A program made the position numbers and the translations under genes. From NCBI GenBank assembly GCA_014649155.1, contig BMSM01000039.1, positions 1-56,211 on the forward strand: a stretch of DNA of 56,211 nt. Reading direction: 5' to 3'. Below, piece by piece: positions 40,139 through 48,783 of this stretch. Numbering within the stretch: the stretch's first letter is position 1; the number at the start of each line of letters is the position of its first letter. The notes under the pieces are model-generated. The model was given only the letters and a program-made list of their open reading frames with translations. It had not been told where the DNA came from and did no database searches. Origin of the DNA: Streptomyces griseoviridis. Its GTDB lineage: Bacteria > Actinomycetota > Actinomycetes > Streptomycetales > Streptomycetaceae.

Positions 40139-41622
40139 CGGCGGCCCCCGGTGATGCGGGCGGCGGCCAGTTTCCCGGAGAGCAGGACGGTCGGCACGCC
40201 GACCCCGGGTGTGGTGCCGCAGCCGGCGATGACCGCGTTGGCGGTGCCGCGGACCAGGTTGCGGGGGCGGAACGGCCCGGTCTGGGCGAAGGTGTGGGCC
40301 ACCGAGAACGGGGTTCCGGCGGCGTGCCCGAGGGCGGTCCAGTCGGCGGGGGTCACCAGGCACTCCTCCTCGATGGCGGCGGCCAGGCCGGTCAGTCCGC
40401 GGCGTTCCAGGGTGGCCAGCAGCCGGGTGCGGTAGCCGGGGGCGAGGTCGGCCCAGTGTTCGGCGGCCGGTCCGATGTCGGTGTTGGGGCAGGGCGCGAG
40501 GACGTAGTGGGTGTGCCGGCCCTCCGGCGCCAGGGAGGGGTCGGCGGCGGTGGGGCGGGTGATGAGCAGGGAGGGGTCGGTCATCAGGGTGCCGGTGCGG
40601 GTGAGTTCGTCGAAGGTGCGCTCCCAGGCGGCCCCGAAGGAGAGCGTGTGGTGGGCCAGTTCCGGCCAGGTGCGGGTGGTGCCGGCGTGCAGCACCACCG
40701 CGGAGGGCGCGTGCCGCAGCCGCAGCGGGCGGCGCGGGCGGCGGCCCAGCAGCCGGTGGACGGCGGGCAGGTCGGGGGTGAGGACGACGGCGTCGCAGGC
40801 GAGGCGCTCCTGGTCGGTGACGACGGCGGTGACCCGGTCGCCGGACCGCTCCAGCCGGGTGACGGTCTGTCCGAGGCGCAGTGCGGCGCCGGCGTCGACG
40901 GCGGCGGCGGCCATCGCGCGGGGCAGCGCGTGCATGCCGCCGCGCGGGAACCAGACCCCGGCCACGGTGTCCATGTAGGCGATGACGGCGTACGCGGCGA
41001 GCGCCCGCGCGGGGGCGACCCCGGCGTACAGGGACTGGAAGGAGAAGACCCGTCGGAGCCGTTCGTCGCGCAGGAACCGGCCGATCCGCGCGTCCAGCCG
41101 GCCGAACCCGCCGAGCGCGGCCAGCCGGGCCAGGTCAGGGGTGAGCAGGCCGAGCGGCGAGTCGAAGTTGGCGTCGATGAACCGGCGCATCTGGACGGCG
41201 TACAGCCGGGTGAGCCAGGTCCGCAGCCGCCGGTAGCCGGCCGCCTCCCGGGCACCGGCGAACCGTTCGACCTCGGCCTCCATCGCGGCCGGGTCGGTGT
41301 GCACGTCCAGGACGCTGCCGTCGGCGAAGCGGGCCCGGTAGGCGGGGTGCAGAGGCAGCAGTTCGACGCGGTCGCGCAGCCGCTCGCCGACCGCGGCGAA
41401 CGCCTCGTCGGCCAGGTCGGGCATGGTGAGCACGGTCGGGCCGGTGTCGAAGCGGTAGCCGCCCCGGTCGAGCAGCCCGGCCCGGCCGCCGGGCACCGCC
41501 CCCCGTTCCACGACGGTCACCCGCCGCCCGGCGCCCAGCAGGTGCAGGGCGGCCGACAGCCCGGCGAGCCCGGCGCCGACGACCACCACATGGCCGGTGG
41601 GACCGGTGACCGTACGCGTCAC
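40135..41622 (-). CDS. crtI: Phytoene desaturase
   Basis: This 495-residue FAD-dependent CrtI-type enzyme introduces the double bonds that convert phytoene to lycopene. The N-terminal dinucleotide fold reads HVVVVGAGLAGLSAALHLLGAGRRVTVVERGAVPGGRAG. The C-terminal FAD-binding region includes NLVRGTANAVIAGCGTTPGVGVPTVLLSGKLAA. It is the first gene of the crtI-crtB-crtV operon and diverges from crtY across about 530 bp containing tandem repeats. The GTG at 41622 starts just before the FAD motif. Confidence 0.9.
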   Translation of the reverse strand: MTRTVTGPTGHVVVVGAGLAGLSAALHLLGAGRRVTVVERGAVPGGRAGLLDRGGYRFDTGPTVLTMPDLADEAFAAVGERLRDRVELLPLHPAYRARFADGSVLDVHTDPAAMEAEVERFAGAREAAGYRRLRTWLTRLYAVQMRRFIDANFDSPLGLLTPDLARLAALGGFGRLDARIGRFLRDERLRRVFSFQSLYAGVAPARALAAYAVIAYMDTVAGVWFPRGGMHALPRAMAAAAVDAGAALRLGQTVTRLERSGDRVTAVVTDQERLACDAVVLTPDLPAVHRLLGRRPRRPLRLRHAPSAVVLHAGTTRTWPELAHHTLSFGAAWERTFDELTRTGTLMTDPSLLITRPTAADPSLAPEGRHTHYVLAPCPNTDIGPAAEHWADLAPGYRTRLLATLERRGLTGLAAAIEEECLVTPADWTALGHAAGTPFSVAHTFAQTGPFRPRNLVRGTANAVIAGCGTTPGVGVPTVLLSGKLAAARITGGRR

Positions 41623-41652
41623 CGGGCCACCCGCCGGGTCCGGGGCACGGCG

Positions 41653-41757
41653 GCGCGGGGCCTCCCGGTCCGGGGCGCGGGCCCGGTGGCGCGGGGCCTC
41701 CCGGTCCGGGGCGCGGGCCCGGTGGCGCGGGGCCTCCCGCGCGGCGCGGGCGCGGTG
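41653..41757. repeat. 36-bp tandem repeat between crtI and crtY
   Basis: Two identical 36-bp units (41653-41688 and 41689-41724) and a diverged third unit of 33 bp (41725-41757) lie just upstream of crtI. Each unit begins GCGCGGGGCCTCCC. The block is strongly GC-rich with strand asymmetry and lies inside the crtI 5' leader or promoter. Its effect is unknown. Confidence 0.85.
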
Positions 41758-42154
41758 GCGCGGGGGGAGGGCGGTCGTCGGCCGCGGGGGGCGCGGTCGG
41801 CCCGGCTGGGGCGCATCCCGTGTCCTCTCGTCGTCGGTGCGGGGGCGGGTGGCGTCTGCGTCAGGTGTTCCGGATCACGGGGCGTTCCGGATGCGCCCCG
41901 GCCGCCGGACCGCCCGTCCTGGTGACGTGCCGCCGGGGTGGGCTGATGCCTTCCCCCGGCGCGGCCCGCGCCACGCCGCGTTGGTCCGATCATGTACGCC
42001 GCTCACCCGCTCGGCGGGCGCCCGGCACCGCACCGCCCGCGCGGCGCATCCGCGCGGGCCGCCGGAACGGAATACTCCCGGTACTCCCGGCGCGGCCGTC
42101 GCGCGCGGGGCCGACCGGGACCGAGGCGCGCGCGGATGGAGAGAGGCGGTCGCA
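41758..42154. other. crtI/crtY divergent promoter region
   Basis: No gene is supported in the 530 bp between crtI and crtY. Two direct GTTCCGGAT copies (41867-41875 and 41884-41892, 17 bp apart) could be a regulator site. A 125-codon minus frame (41993-41619) overlaps crtI by GTGA but is Arg/Pro/Gly-rich low complexity and I do not call it. GGAGAGAGG at 42138-42146 is the likely crtY ribosome site. Confidence 0.45.
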
Positions 42155-43345
42155 CTGGACACGGACATCGTCATCGTCGGTGCCGGGGCGGCCGGCCTGT
42201 CGCTGGCGCACCGGCTGTCCCCGGCGGACGCGTGCGGCGCCCCCGGCGTCTCCGTCACCCTGGTCGGCCCTCCCCCGGGCCCGCTGCGCCCGCCCGCCCG
42301 CACCTGGTGCTTCTGGGAGGCGGGGCCGGGCCGCTTCGACGCCGCGGTGACGGCGTCCTGGGAGTGGCTGCGGGTGCGGGGGCCGCGGGGCGCGGTGGTG
42401 CGGCGGCCGATCGCGCCGCTGCGCTACAAGATGATCCGCTCGGACGACTTCGAGGCGCTGGTCGGCCGCGACCTGGCGGGGCGTCCGCTGGTCCGGCGGG
42501 TCGAGGCGACCGTCGCCGCGGTCACCGCCCGGCCCGACGGGACCGTACGGGTACGGGGCACGGACGCCGCCGGCGGTCCGGTGGAGCTGCGGGCCCGCTG
42601 GGCGTTCGACTCCCGGCCGCCGCACCGGCCGCCGCCCGCCCGGACCCGGCTGCTCCAGCACTTCCGCGGCTGGTTCGTCCGCACCGAACGGCCGGTGTTC
42701 GACCCGGCGGTGGTCGACCTGATGGACTTCCGCACCCCGCAGCCCACGCGGGGCCTGTCCTTCGGCTACGTCCTGCCCACCGGCCGCCGCACGGCCCTGG
42801 TCGAGTACACCGAGTTCGGTCCCGCCCCGCTCACCGAGGACGCCTACGACCGCGCACTCGACGACTACACGCGCCGCGTCCTCGGAACCGGTGCCCTGCG
42901 GGTCCTGTCGACCGAACAGGGCGTCATCCCGATGACCGACGCCGCCTTCCCCCGGCGCACCGCCGGGCCGGTCTTCCGGATCGGCGTGGCGGGCGGGGCG
43001 ACCCGGCCGTCCACCGGCTACACGTTCGCCGCCGTCCAGCGGCAGTCGGAGGCCGTCGCCGCCGCCGTCCGGGCGGGCCGCCGCCCGGCGCCGCCGCCCC
43101 CGCACCCGGCGCGGGCCCGGCTGATGGACGCGGTGCTGCTGCGCGCGCTGGACACCGGCCGGGTGGACGGGCCCGAACTGTTCCTGCGGCTGTTCGACCG
43201 GGTGCCGGCGGCGCGGCTGCTGCGCTTCCTGGACGGGCGGTCCCGGCCGTACGAGGACCTGGCGGTCGGCGCGCGCACCCCGGTCCTGCCCATGCTGCGC
43301 ACCGCGGCCGAACTGCCGTGGCTGCCCCGCCGCTCCGCCCCCTGA
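42155..43345 (+). CDS. crtY: Lycopene beta-cyclase, without a canonical start codon
   Basis: This 396-residue CrtY/CrtL-type enzyme cyclises both ends of lycopene to beta-carotene. The N-terminal FAD fold DTDIVIVGAGAAGLSLAHRLS starts directly after the proposed initiation codon. Middle segments PARTWCFWE, RYKMIRSDDFEALVGRDL and the late GVAGGATRPSTGYTFAAVQRQ match the family. No in-frame ATG, GTG or TTG lies within about 60 codons upstream of the fold. A CTG (42155) sits where relatives have ATG-Asp-Thr-Asp, with GGAGAGAGG 8 nt upstream. I take CTG as the start, but a mutated start or a base error is possible. The nearby ATG at 42135 is in another frame. Confidence 0.8.
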   Translation: MDTDIVIVGAGAAGLSLAHRLSPADACGAPGVSVTLVGPPPGPLRPPARTWCFWEAGPGRFDAAVTASWEWLRVRGPRGAVVRRPIAPLRYKMIRSDDFEALVGRDLAGRPLVRRVEATVAAVTARPDGTVRVRGTDAAGGPVELRARWAFDSRPPHRPPPARTRLLQHFRGWFVRTERPVFDPAVVDLMDFRTPQPTRGLSFGYVLPTGRRTALVEYTEFGPAPLTEDAYDRALDDYTRRVLGTGALRVLSTEQGVIPMTDAAFPRRTAGPVFRIGVAGGATRPSTGYTFAAVQRQSEAVAAAVRAGRRPAPPPPHPARARLMDAVLLRALDTGRVDGPELFLRLFDRVPAARLLRFLDGRSRPYEDLAVGARTPVLPMLRTAAELPWLPRRSAP

Positions 43346-43373
43346 CCCACCTCGCACCCACGGGAGTTCACCG

Positions 43374-44105
43374 ATGCCGCTGCTGCGCGACACCGCGCTG
43401 GCCACCGCCTTCGACCGCGGCGCCGACACCTACGACCGGCTGGTCGGGCTCAACCCCGGTTACCATGCCCAGCTGCGCCGCTCCGCCCGCCGCCTCGCTC
43501 TGGGCGCCGGGGGCACGCCGGTGTGGCGGGTGCTGGACCTGGGCTGCGGCACCGGCGCCTCGACGGCGGCGCTCGCCGCCGAGCTGCCCGCCGCGCGGAT
43601 CACCGGCGTCGACGCCTCGGCGGGGATGCTGCGCCGGGCGGGGGCCAGGACCTGGCCGTCCCGGGTCCGGTTCGTGCACGCGCCCGCCGAGGACCTGGAG
43701 GAGGCCGGGGTACGGGGCCCGTTCGACGCGGTGTTCGCGGCGTACCTGTTCCGCAACCTGTCCGACCCGGACGGCGTGCTGCGCGCGGTGCGCGCGCTGC
43801 TCGCGCCGGGCGGGGTACTGGCCGTGCACGACTACACCCTGGGCGGGCGGCGCGCCGACCGTCTGGTGTGGTCGGCGGTGTGCCGGGGGGCGGTGCTGCC
43901 GCTCGGCGCGGTCACCGGCAACCGGCGGCTGTACCGCCACCTGTGGCGCAGCGTCCAGGCGTTCGACACCGCACCGGCCTTCCGTGCCCGCCTGGCGCGC
44001 GCGGGCTTCGACCGGGTGCGGGTGCTCCCGCTGCCGGGCTGGCAGACCGGCATCACGCACACCTTCCTCGCCCGGCGTCCGGCGACCGAAGGAGACGTCC
44101 GATGA
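43374..44105 (+). CDS. crtT: CrtT, SAM-dependent methyltransferase of the carotenoid cluster
   Basis: This 243-residue UbiE-like methyltransferase has a SAM loop VLDLGCGTGASTAALA (about 50-65), RITGVDASAGML and FDAVFAAYLFRNLSDPDGVLRAVRALLAPGGVLAVHDY. It lies between crtY and crtU as in other Streptomyces isorenieratene clusters, where crtT is present but its step is not defined. The ATG follows the crtY stop by 28 nt and its stop overlaps crtU (ATGA). Confidence 0.82.
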   Translation: MPLLRDTALATAFDRGADTYDRLVGLNPGYHAQLRRSARRLALGAGGTPVWRVLDLGCGTGASTAALAAELPAARITGVDASAGMLRRAGARTWPSRVRFVHAPAEDLEEAGVRGPFDAVFAAYLFRNLSDPDGVLRAVRALLAPGGVLAVHDYTLGGRRADRLVWSAVCRGAVLPLGAVTGNRRLYRHLWRSVQAFDTAPAFRARLARAGFDRVRVLPLPGWQTGITHTFLARRPATEGDVR

Positions 44106-45649
44106 GGCGGCGGCACCCGGAGCCGCCGGGCCGGGACCGGCGGGCCCGGCGGCTCCCGGCGCGGCCCGGACGGGAGCGGGTGGCCGGTGATCCGCCGTCC
44201 GCGGCGGTGATCGGCGGGGGCATCGCGGGGCTGGCGGCGGCGACGCTGCTCGCCGAGCGGGGCGTACGGGTCGTGCTCCACGAACGCGAGCCGGTGCTCG
44301 GCGGCCGGGTCTCCGGACGGCCCGTCACCCTGCCCGACGGCACGGCCGTCACCATGAGCCGGGGCTTCCACGCCTTCTTCCGCCAGTACTACAACCTGCG
44401 CGCCCTGCTGCGCCGCGCCGACCCGGCGCTGGACGCGCTGACCGGGCTGCCCGACTATCCGCTGGTCCACGCGGACGGCGCGCGGGACGGCTTCCGCCGG
44501 GTGCCGCGCACCCCTCCGTTCAGCGCGCTGGGCTTCGTCGCGCTGAGCCCCAGTTTCGGACCGCGGGACCTGCTGGCGCTCCGCCCCGGCGCGGCCCTGC
44601 CGCTGCTCGACGTCCGCGCCGACCGCGTGTACCGGGACCTGGACCGGGTCAGCGCCCACGACTTCCTCGACGCGCTGCGCTTCCCGGCCGCCGCGCGGCA
44701 CCTGGCGTTGGAGGTGTTCTCCCGGAGCTTCTTCGCCGACCCCCGCCAGCTGTCGGCCGCCGAGATGGCGCTGATGTTCCACATCTACTTCCTGGGCTCC
44801 GCGGAGGGTCTGCTGTTCGACGTGCCGCGCGAACCGTTCCCGCAGGCCCTGTGGGACCCGCTGGCCCGCCGCCTCACCGCGCTCGGCGCCGAGCCGCGCA
44901 CGTCCCACCCGGTGGAGGCGGTACGTCCGCTCCCCGGCGGCGGGTACGAGGTGGCCGGTTGCGGCGGGGCCGAGCGTCACGACGCCGTCGTCCTGGCCCT
45001 GGACGCCGGGGGGCTGCGGACGCTGGTGGGCCGCTCGCCGGGGCTCGGGGACGCGGCCTGGCGGGAGCGGGTGGCCCGGCTGCGGACCGCGCCGCCGTTC
45101 CTGGTGAGCCGCCTGTGGCTGGACCGGCCGGTGGCGCCGGACCGGCCCGGGTTCCTCGGCACCAGCGGTTACGGGACGCTGGACAACGTCAGCGTCCTGT
45201 CGAAGTGGGAGGGGGAGGCGGCCCGCTGGGCGGCCCGCACGGGCGGTTCGGTCGTCGAACTGCACGCCTACGCGCTCCCGGGGGACTCCGTCCGGGACGT
45301 CGAGGAGAAGCGGCTGACCGGCCAGTTGCACCGGGTCTACCCGGAGACCCGGCACGCGCGGGTCGTCGCCGAGCTGCACGAGTGGCGGGCGGACTGCCCG
45401 CTGTTCCCCGTCGGCGGCTATCCGGACCGGCTCACCGTGCGCACCCCGGACCCGACGCTGGTGGTCGCCGGGGACCTGGTCCGCACGGGGCTGCCCGTGG
45501 CCCTCATGGAACGCGCGGCGACCTCCGGTCTCCTCGCGGCGGACGCGCTGCTGGAGCGGTGGGGGGTACGGGGGGAGACGCTGTGGACGGTCCCGGACGG
45601 GGCGCGCAACGGGGTGCTGCGGGCCCTGGCCCGGTGCGGGGGGCGGTGA
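44102..45649 (+). CDS. crtU: CrtU, beta-carotene desaturase/methyltransferase
   Basis: This 515-residue flavoprotein converts the beta-ionone rings of beta-carotene to aromatic rings, giving isorenieratene. An Arg/Pro-rich tail of about 30 residues precedes the FAD fold SAAVIGGGIAGLAAATLLAERGVRVVLHEREPVLGGRVSG. Later GFHAFFRQYYNLRALLRR and a C-terminal VVAGDLVRTGLPVALMERAATSGLLAAD complete the CrtU pattern. The start overlaps the crtT stop. It ends the crtY-crtT-crtU operon, before a bidirectional palindromic repeat. Confidence 0.88.
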   Translation: MRRRHPEPPGRDRRARRLPARPGRERVAGDPPSAAVIGGGIAGLAAATLLAERGVRVVLHEREPVLGGRVSGRPVTLPDGTAVTMSRGFHAFFRQYYNLRALLRRADPALDALTGLPDYPLVHADGARDGFRRVPRTPPFSALGFVALSPSFGPRDLLALRPGAALPLLDVRADRVYRDLDRVSAHDFLDALRFPAAARHLALEVFSRSFFADPRQLSAAEMALMFHIYFLGSAEGLLFDVPREPFPQALWDPLARRLTALGAEPRTSHPVEAVRPLPGGGYEVAGCGGAERHDAVVLALDAGGLRTLVGRSPGLGDAAWRERVARLRTAPPFLVSRLWLDRPVAPDRPGFLGTSGYGTLDNVSVLSKWEGEAARWAARTGGSVVELHAYALPGDSVRDVEEKRLTGQLHRVYPETRHARVVAELHEWRADCPLFPVGGYPDRLTVRTPDPTLVVAGDLVRTGLPVALMERAATSGLLAADALLERWGVRGETLWTVPDGARNGVLRALARCGGR

Positions 45650-45686
45650 CGGCCGTCTCCCGGGCGCGGATGCGTCGTGGTCGCTC

Positions 45687-45753
45687 GCGCAGTTCCCGGC
45701 GCCCCTGGAGGGACGGACGCGGAACGCCCCTTCAGGGGCGTGGGGAACTATGC
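45687..45753. terminator. Streptomyces-type palindromic repeat acting as bidirectional terminator
   Basis: GCGCAGTTCCCGGCGCCCCTG pairs with CAGGGGCGTGGGGAACTATGC at 17 of 21 positions around a 25-nt loop. It lies between the convergent crtU and oxidoreductase genes. I recall similar GTTCCCCGCGCCCCT palindromes at many Streptomyces operon ends. Confidence 0.7.
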
Positions 45754-45799
45754 GGCCGGCCCCCACGACGCACCCGCACCCGCCCGCGCACCGGGGCCC

Positions 45800-47428
45800 C
45801 TACCGGGAAGGCTTACGGTCACCCATCCGGTCCCGCCCGGTGAGTGCCCGCTGCAAGCGCCCCAGCCCCATCCCCCGGTACCGCCGCAACGCCGCGTGCG
45901 CCGCGTTCGCGCCGGGCGCCCCGTGCACCCCGCCCCCCGGGTGCGCGCCCGCCGAGGCCAGGTAGAGGCCGGCCACCGGTGTCTCGGGCCGCCCCGTACC
46001 GGGGACCGGGCGGAAGAACAGCTGCTGGTGGATCGCGGTCGTGCCGCCGTTGATGGCACCGCCGTACAAGTTCCGGTCCAGCGCCTGCAGCGTCGGCGGG
46101 GCCAGCACGCGCCGGGCCCGGATCAGGGCCCGGAAGCCGGGCGCGAACCGCTCGACCTGGCGTTCCACCCGGTCGGCCATGACCTCGCGTTCCCCGGCGT
46201 CCCAGCTCCCGGTGAGGCCCTCGTCGCCGGCGTCGCCCCGGATGTCGTGCGGGACGTGCGTGTACGCCCAGGCCGACTCGGTGCCGCGCGGTGAGCGGGA
46301 CGGGTCGGACGTCGTCATCTGGCCGAACAGGCAGAACGGCCGGTCGGGGACCTGCCGCTGGGAGATCTGCGCCATGAACCGGGTCAGTTCGTCCAGGCCG
46401 TCGGCCAGGTGCACGGTGCCGGCCCGCGCCGCCGCCTCCGACCGCCACGGCACGGGTCCGTCCAGCGCCCAGTCGACCTTGAACGTGGCGAAGTCCCACT
46501 GGAAGCGCCGCAGGTCGTCCTGGAGCTGGGCGGGGAGATCGGCGGGGTCGACCAGGTGGCCGTACAGGTCGGGCACGGACACGTCCGCGAGCACGGCACG
46601 GCGTGCGGCGACCGTCTCGCCGCCGGCGGTGACGACTCCGACGGCGCGGCGGTCGCGGACCACGATCCGGTCGACCCGGCGCCCGCAGCGCAGGGTGCCG
46701 CCGCGGGCGAGCAGCCGGCGGGCGAGGGCGGCGGTCAGCGCGCCGGAGCCGCCGACCGGCACCGGGAACCCGTACGTCTGTCCGAGCATGGACATCAGCC
46801 AGCCGAAGCCGCCGCTGCCGGCGGCCTCCGGGGACAGATCGGCGTGCAGGGCGTTGCCGGCCAGCAGCAGCCTGCCGCCCTCGCCCCGGAACTCCTCCTC
46901 GCCCAGGCGCCGCACCGGCAGCACCAGGGTGCGGGCGAGCCGCAGTCCGCCGCCGGCCCGCAGCCGCAGGGCGAGCCGGGCGGTGGCCCGTACCGGCGGG
47001 AAGGGGGTGAACAGGGCGTCGAGGATGTCCGACCGGTAGCGCTCCCAGATGCCGTGCAGCCGCCGCCATGCGTCCCCGTCGCCGGGCGCGAAGGCGTCGA
47101 GGGAGGCGGCGGTGGTGTCGACGGAGCGGTCCAGGACCGCGCAGCCGCCGTCGGCGAGCGGGTGGGCGAGGACGTGGGGCGCGTGGCTCCACCGCAGGCC
47201 GTGGTCCTGGAGCCGCAGTCCGGCCAGCACCGGGGAGGCGGCGGCCAGCGGGTAGAAGGAACTGAACAGGTCGCTGACGAAGCCGTCGGCGACCCCGGTG
47301 TCGTGCCGGGCCGCCCCGCCGGGTTCCGGCTGCTCCTCCAGGACCTCCACGCTCCAGCCGGCGTCGGCCAGCAGGTTCGCCGCGACCAGTCCGTTGGGCC
47401 CGGCGCCGATCACGACGGCGTCAGGCAC
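45800..47428 (-). CDS. CrtI-like NAD(P)/FAD oxidoreductase
   Basis: This 542-residue FAD enzyme belongs to the phytoene-desaturase-related PYROXD2/CrtI-like family but is distinct from crtI. The N-terminus is PDAVVIGAGPNGLVAANLLADAGWSVEVLEEQPEPGGAARH; near 230 is SMLGQTYGFPVPVGGSGALTAALARRLLARGG; the C-terminus has PVAGLYLASAGAHPGGGVHGAPGANAAHAAL. The GTG at 47428 overlaps the end of the SRPBCC gene by 8 nt, so the two are probably co-expressed. Its substrate may be a carotenoid or another polyene; the location between crt operons makes the former plausible but unproven. Confidence 0.78.
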   Translation of the reverse strand: MPDAVVIGAGPNGLVAANLLADAGWSVEVLEEQPEPGGAARHDTGVADGFVSDLFSSFYPLAAASPVLAGLRLQDHGLRWSHAPHVLAHPLADGGCAVLDRSVDTTAASLDAFAPGDGDAWRRLHGIWERYRSDILDALFTPFPPVRATARLALRLRAGGGLRLARTLVLPVRRLGEEEFRGEGGRLLLAGNALHADLSPEAAGSGGFGWLMSMLGQTYGFPVPVGGSGALTAALARRLLARGGTLRCGRRVDRIVVRDRRAVGVVTAGGETVAARRAVLADVSVPDLYGHLVDPADLPAQLQDDLRRFQWDFATFKVDWALDGPVPWRSEAAARAGTVHLADGLDELTRFMAQISQRQVPDRPFCLFGQMTTSDPSRSPRGTESAWAYTHVPHDIRGDAGDEGLTGSWDAGEREVMADRVERQVERFAPGFRALIRARRVLAPPTLQALDRNLYGGAINGGTTAIHQQLFFRPVPGTGRPETPVAGLYLASAGAHPGGGVHGAPGANAAHAALRRYRGMGLGRLQRALTGRDRMGDRKPSR

Positions 47429-47921
47429 GACCCGCCCCCGGCCCGGTCCGCCGGACGGCCCCGGGCGCCGCGGGGGCCTCCGCCGCCGGGTCGCTGCTCT
47501 CGCACAGCTTGGCCAGCCGGGCGAGCATGGCGCGGTGGCGCAGGTGGATCAGGAGTTCCACGCCCGTGTTGTGCACCGCCCCGCCCGGTCCGCGCAGCGG
47601 GTGCTCGTCGACGATGACGAGGCAGTGCTCGCCCCAAGGCCGCAGCTCGATGGCGATGCGCGCGGTGCCGAGCGGGCCCGCCTTGGCCTCCAGTTCCAGT
47701 ACGGAGCCTTCCTCCACGTGGCGGACGACCGTCTGGTTGGCCAGCCGCACGGGGCCGAGGCTCAGCTCGTAGTGGATGGTGGCGCCCGGTTCCGGCCACC
47801 GGCCGCGTTCCGGGGTGACCTCGGAGGGTCCCACGACCCACTTCACGTAACTGTCGGGATCGGCCAGAACCGCCCACACCGATCGCGGGCTCGCCTGGAC
47901 CAGTCGATGACGCACTGCCAC
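47421..47921 (-). CDS. SRPBCC-family hydrophobic-ligand-binding protein
   Basis: This 166-residue START/SRPBCC-fold protein reads VAVRHRLVQASPRSVWAVLADPDSYVKWVVGPSEVTPERGRWPEPGATIHYE at its N-terminus, followed by LANQTVVRHVEEGSVLELEAKAG and a C-terminal helix. Such proteins bind lipids or polyketides. The GTG at 47921 has GGAGAAG upstream. The frame stays open upstream into the C-terminal coding of the broken sigma gene. It is co-oriented and overlapping with the CrtI-like oxidoreductase, so it may present that enzyme's hydrophobic substrate. Confidence 0.75.
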   Translation of the reverse strand: MAVRHRLVQASPRSVWAVLADPDSYVKWVVGPSEVTPERGRWPEPGATIHYELSLGPVRLANQTVVRHVEEGSVLELEAKAGPLGTARIAIELRPWGEHCLVIVDEHPLRGPGGAVHNTGVELLIHLRHRAMLARLAKLCESSDPAAEAPAAPGAVRRTGPGAGRA

Positions 47922-47999
47922 GCGCTTCTCCCCTGTCCGCCTGCGCGGTGCTTCCGCGCTGCGCACCGAGTGCCCCTCCGGTGGCCCGGCAACCAGGTC

Positions 48000-48540
48000 C
48001 TCCCTGGATCGCGGACGCCGGGAGACTCGGGCGAGGGGCCGCTCGCCGAGGCTGTCGCGCAGCCGGTGCGGCCCGCGCCGGGCGTGGCTCTCGACGGTGT
48101 TCGAGCGGCCGGCCGGCGCGTTCGGCGATCCGGGTCTGCGACAGGTCGTCGCAGAGGGCAAGCCGCAGCACCGTCTGCTGGGCGGGAAGCGGCTTGACCG
48201 GTTCCCGCCGGATCAGCAGCCGGTCGAGGACCGTCTCGGGCCGTACGGCCGGATCGCCCGGTCCGGCCGTCCGGACCGCGCCGGCCGCCGCCACCAGGCC
48301 GGAGCGGCAGGTCCGGGCGGCCAGGGCGCCGGCGGCGGTCTTGCGGCGGGCGATGCTCAGAAGCCGGGTGCGCAGCGTGCCGCGCTCCGGGCGGTAGCCC
48401 CGGCGGCCGTGCCAGGCGGCGGCGTACACCTGCTGGGTGACGTCCTCGGCGTCCCGGGCGTCGCCCGGCGCGCGCCGGGCCAGCGCCCTGACCAGGGGCG
48501 CCCGGTCCCGGTAGGCGGCGGCCGGCTCCGCCGCGTCCAC
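48000..48540 (-). pseudogene. ECF sigma factor gene with frameshift
   Basis: In one minus frame, DAAEPAAAYRDRAPLVRALARR, DARDAEDVTQQVYAAAWHGRRGYRPERGTLRTRLLSIARRKTA (region 2) and LPAQQTVLRLALCDDLSQTRIAERAGRPL (start of region 4) are clear. At about 48096-48105 one extra base appears. The region 4 recognition helix TVESHARRGPHRLRD continues in another frame, which runs without a stop into the SRPBCC gene. The start is also unclear: AGGAGG at about 48596 is followed by no in-frame start, and three 9-bp GCCGTACAR copies (about 48590-48620) precede it. As written the factor would lack its -35-binding helix. The gene would have controlled the SRPBCC and oxidoreductase genes; it could equally be a sequencing error. 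Confidence 0.7.
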
Positions 48541-48589
48541 CGGTGGGGCGGTCTCGGTGCCGCGCGTGTCCGCTCCTCCCCTCCTGTAC

Positions 48590-48617
48590 GGCTTGTACGG
48601 CCTGTACGGCGTCCTGC
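48590..48617. repeat. 9-bp tandem repeat at the sigma gene 5' end
   Basis: Three near-identical copies of a TGTACGGCY-type 9-mer (plus strand GTACGGCTT, GTACGGCCT, GTACGGCGT) lie upstream of the broken ECF sigma gene. Slippage here would not shift frame by itself, but the region marks the uncertain 5' end of the gene. Confidence 0.6.
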
Positions 48618-48783
48618 GGTTCTCGGTCGGCCATCGTCGGAACCACCGCGCACGGCGGGCCACTCGCACCGCTTCCGCGTCGGATCGGCGGGGGTACGGG
48701 CGTCACCGCGTTAGAGGCCGGTCCGCGCGCGGGAGGCATGGAACCGTCCGTCCGCCGTCCCGCCGACCCCAGGAGTGGCGTCG

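Noticed and set aside
41619..41993. 125-codon minus-strand frame overlapping crtI by GTGA
   Set aside because: The overlap looks like an operon junction, but the product is Arg/Pro/Gly-rich low complexity created by the tandem repeats, with no family match and no clear ribosome site.
41997..44190. Long plus-strand frame starting MYAAHPLGG across crtY and crtT
   Set aside because: It is the third-position shadow of two well-recognised genes; composition is Arg/Ala/Pro-rich with no domain.
48590..48617. CRISPR-like short repeats
   Set aside because: Only three 9-bp tandem copies without spacers; simple tandem repeat.
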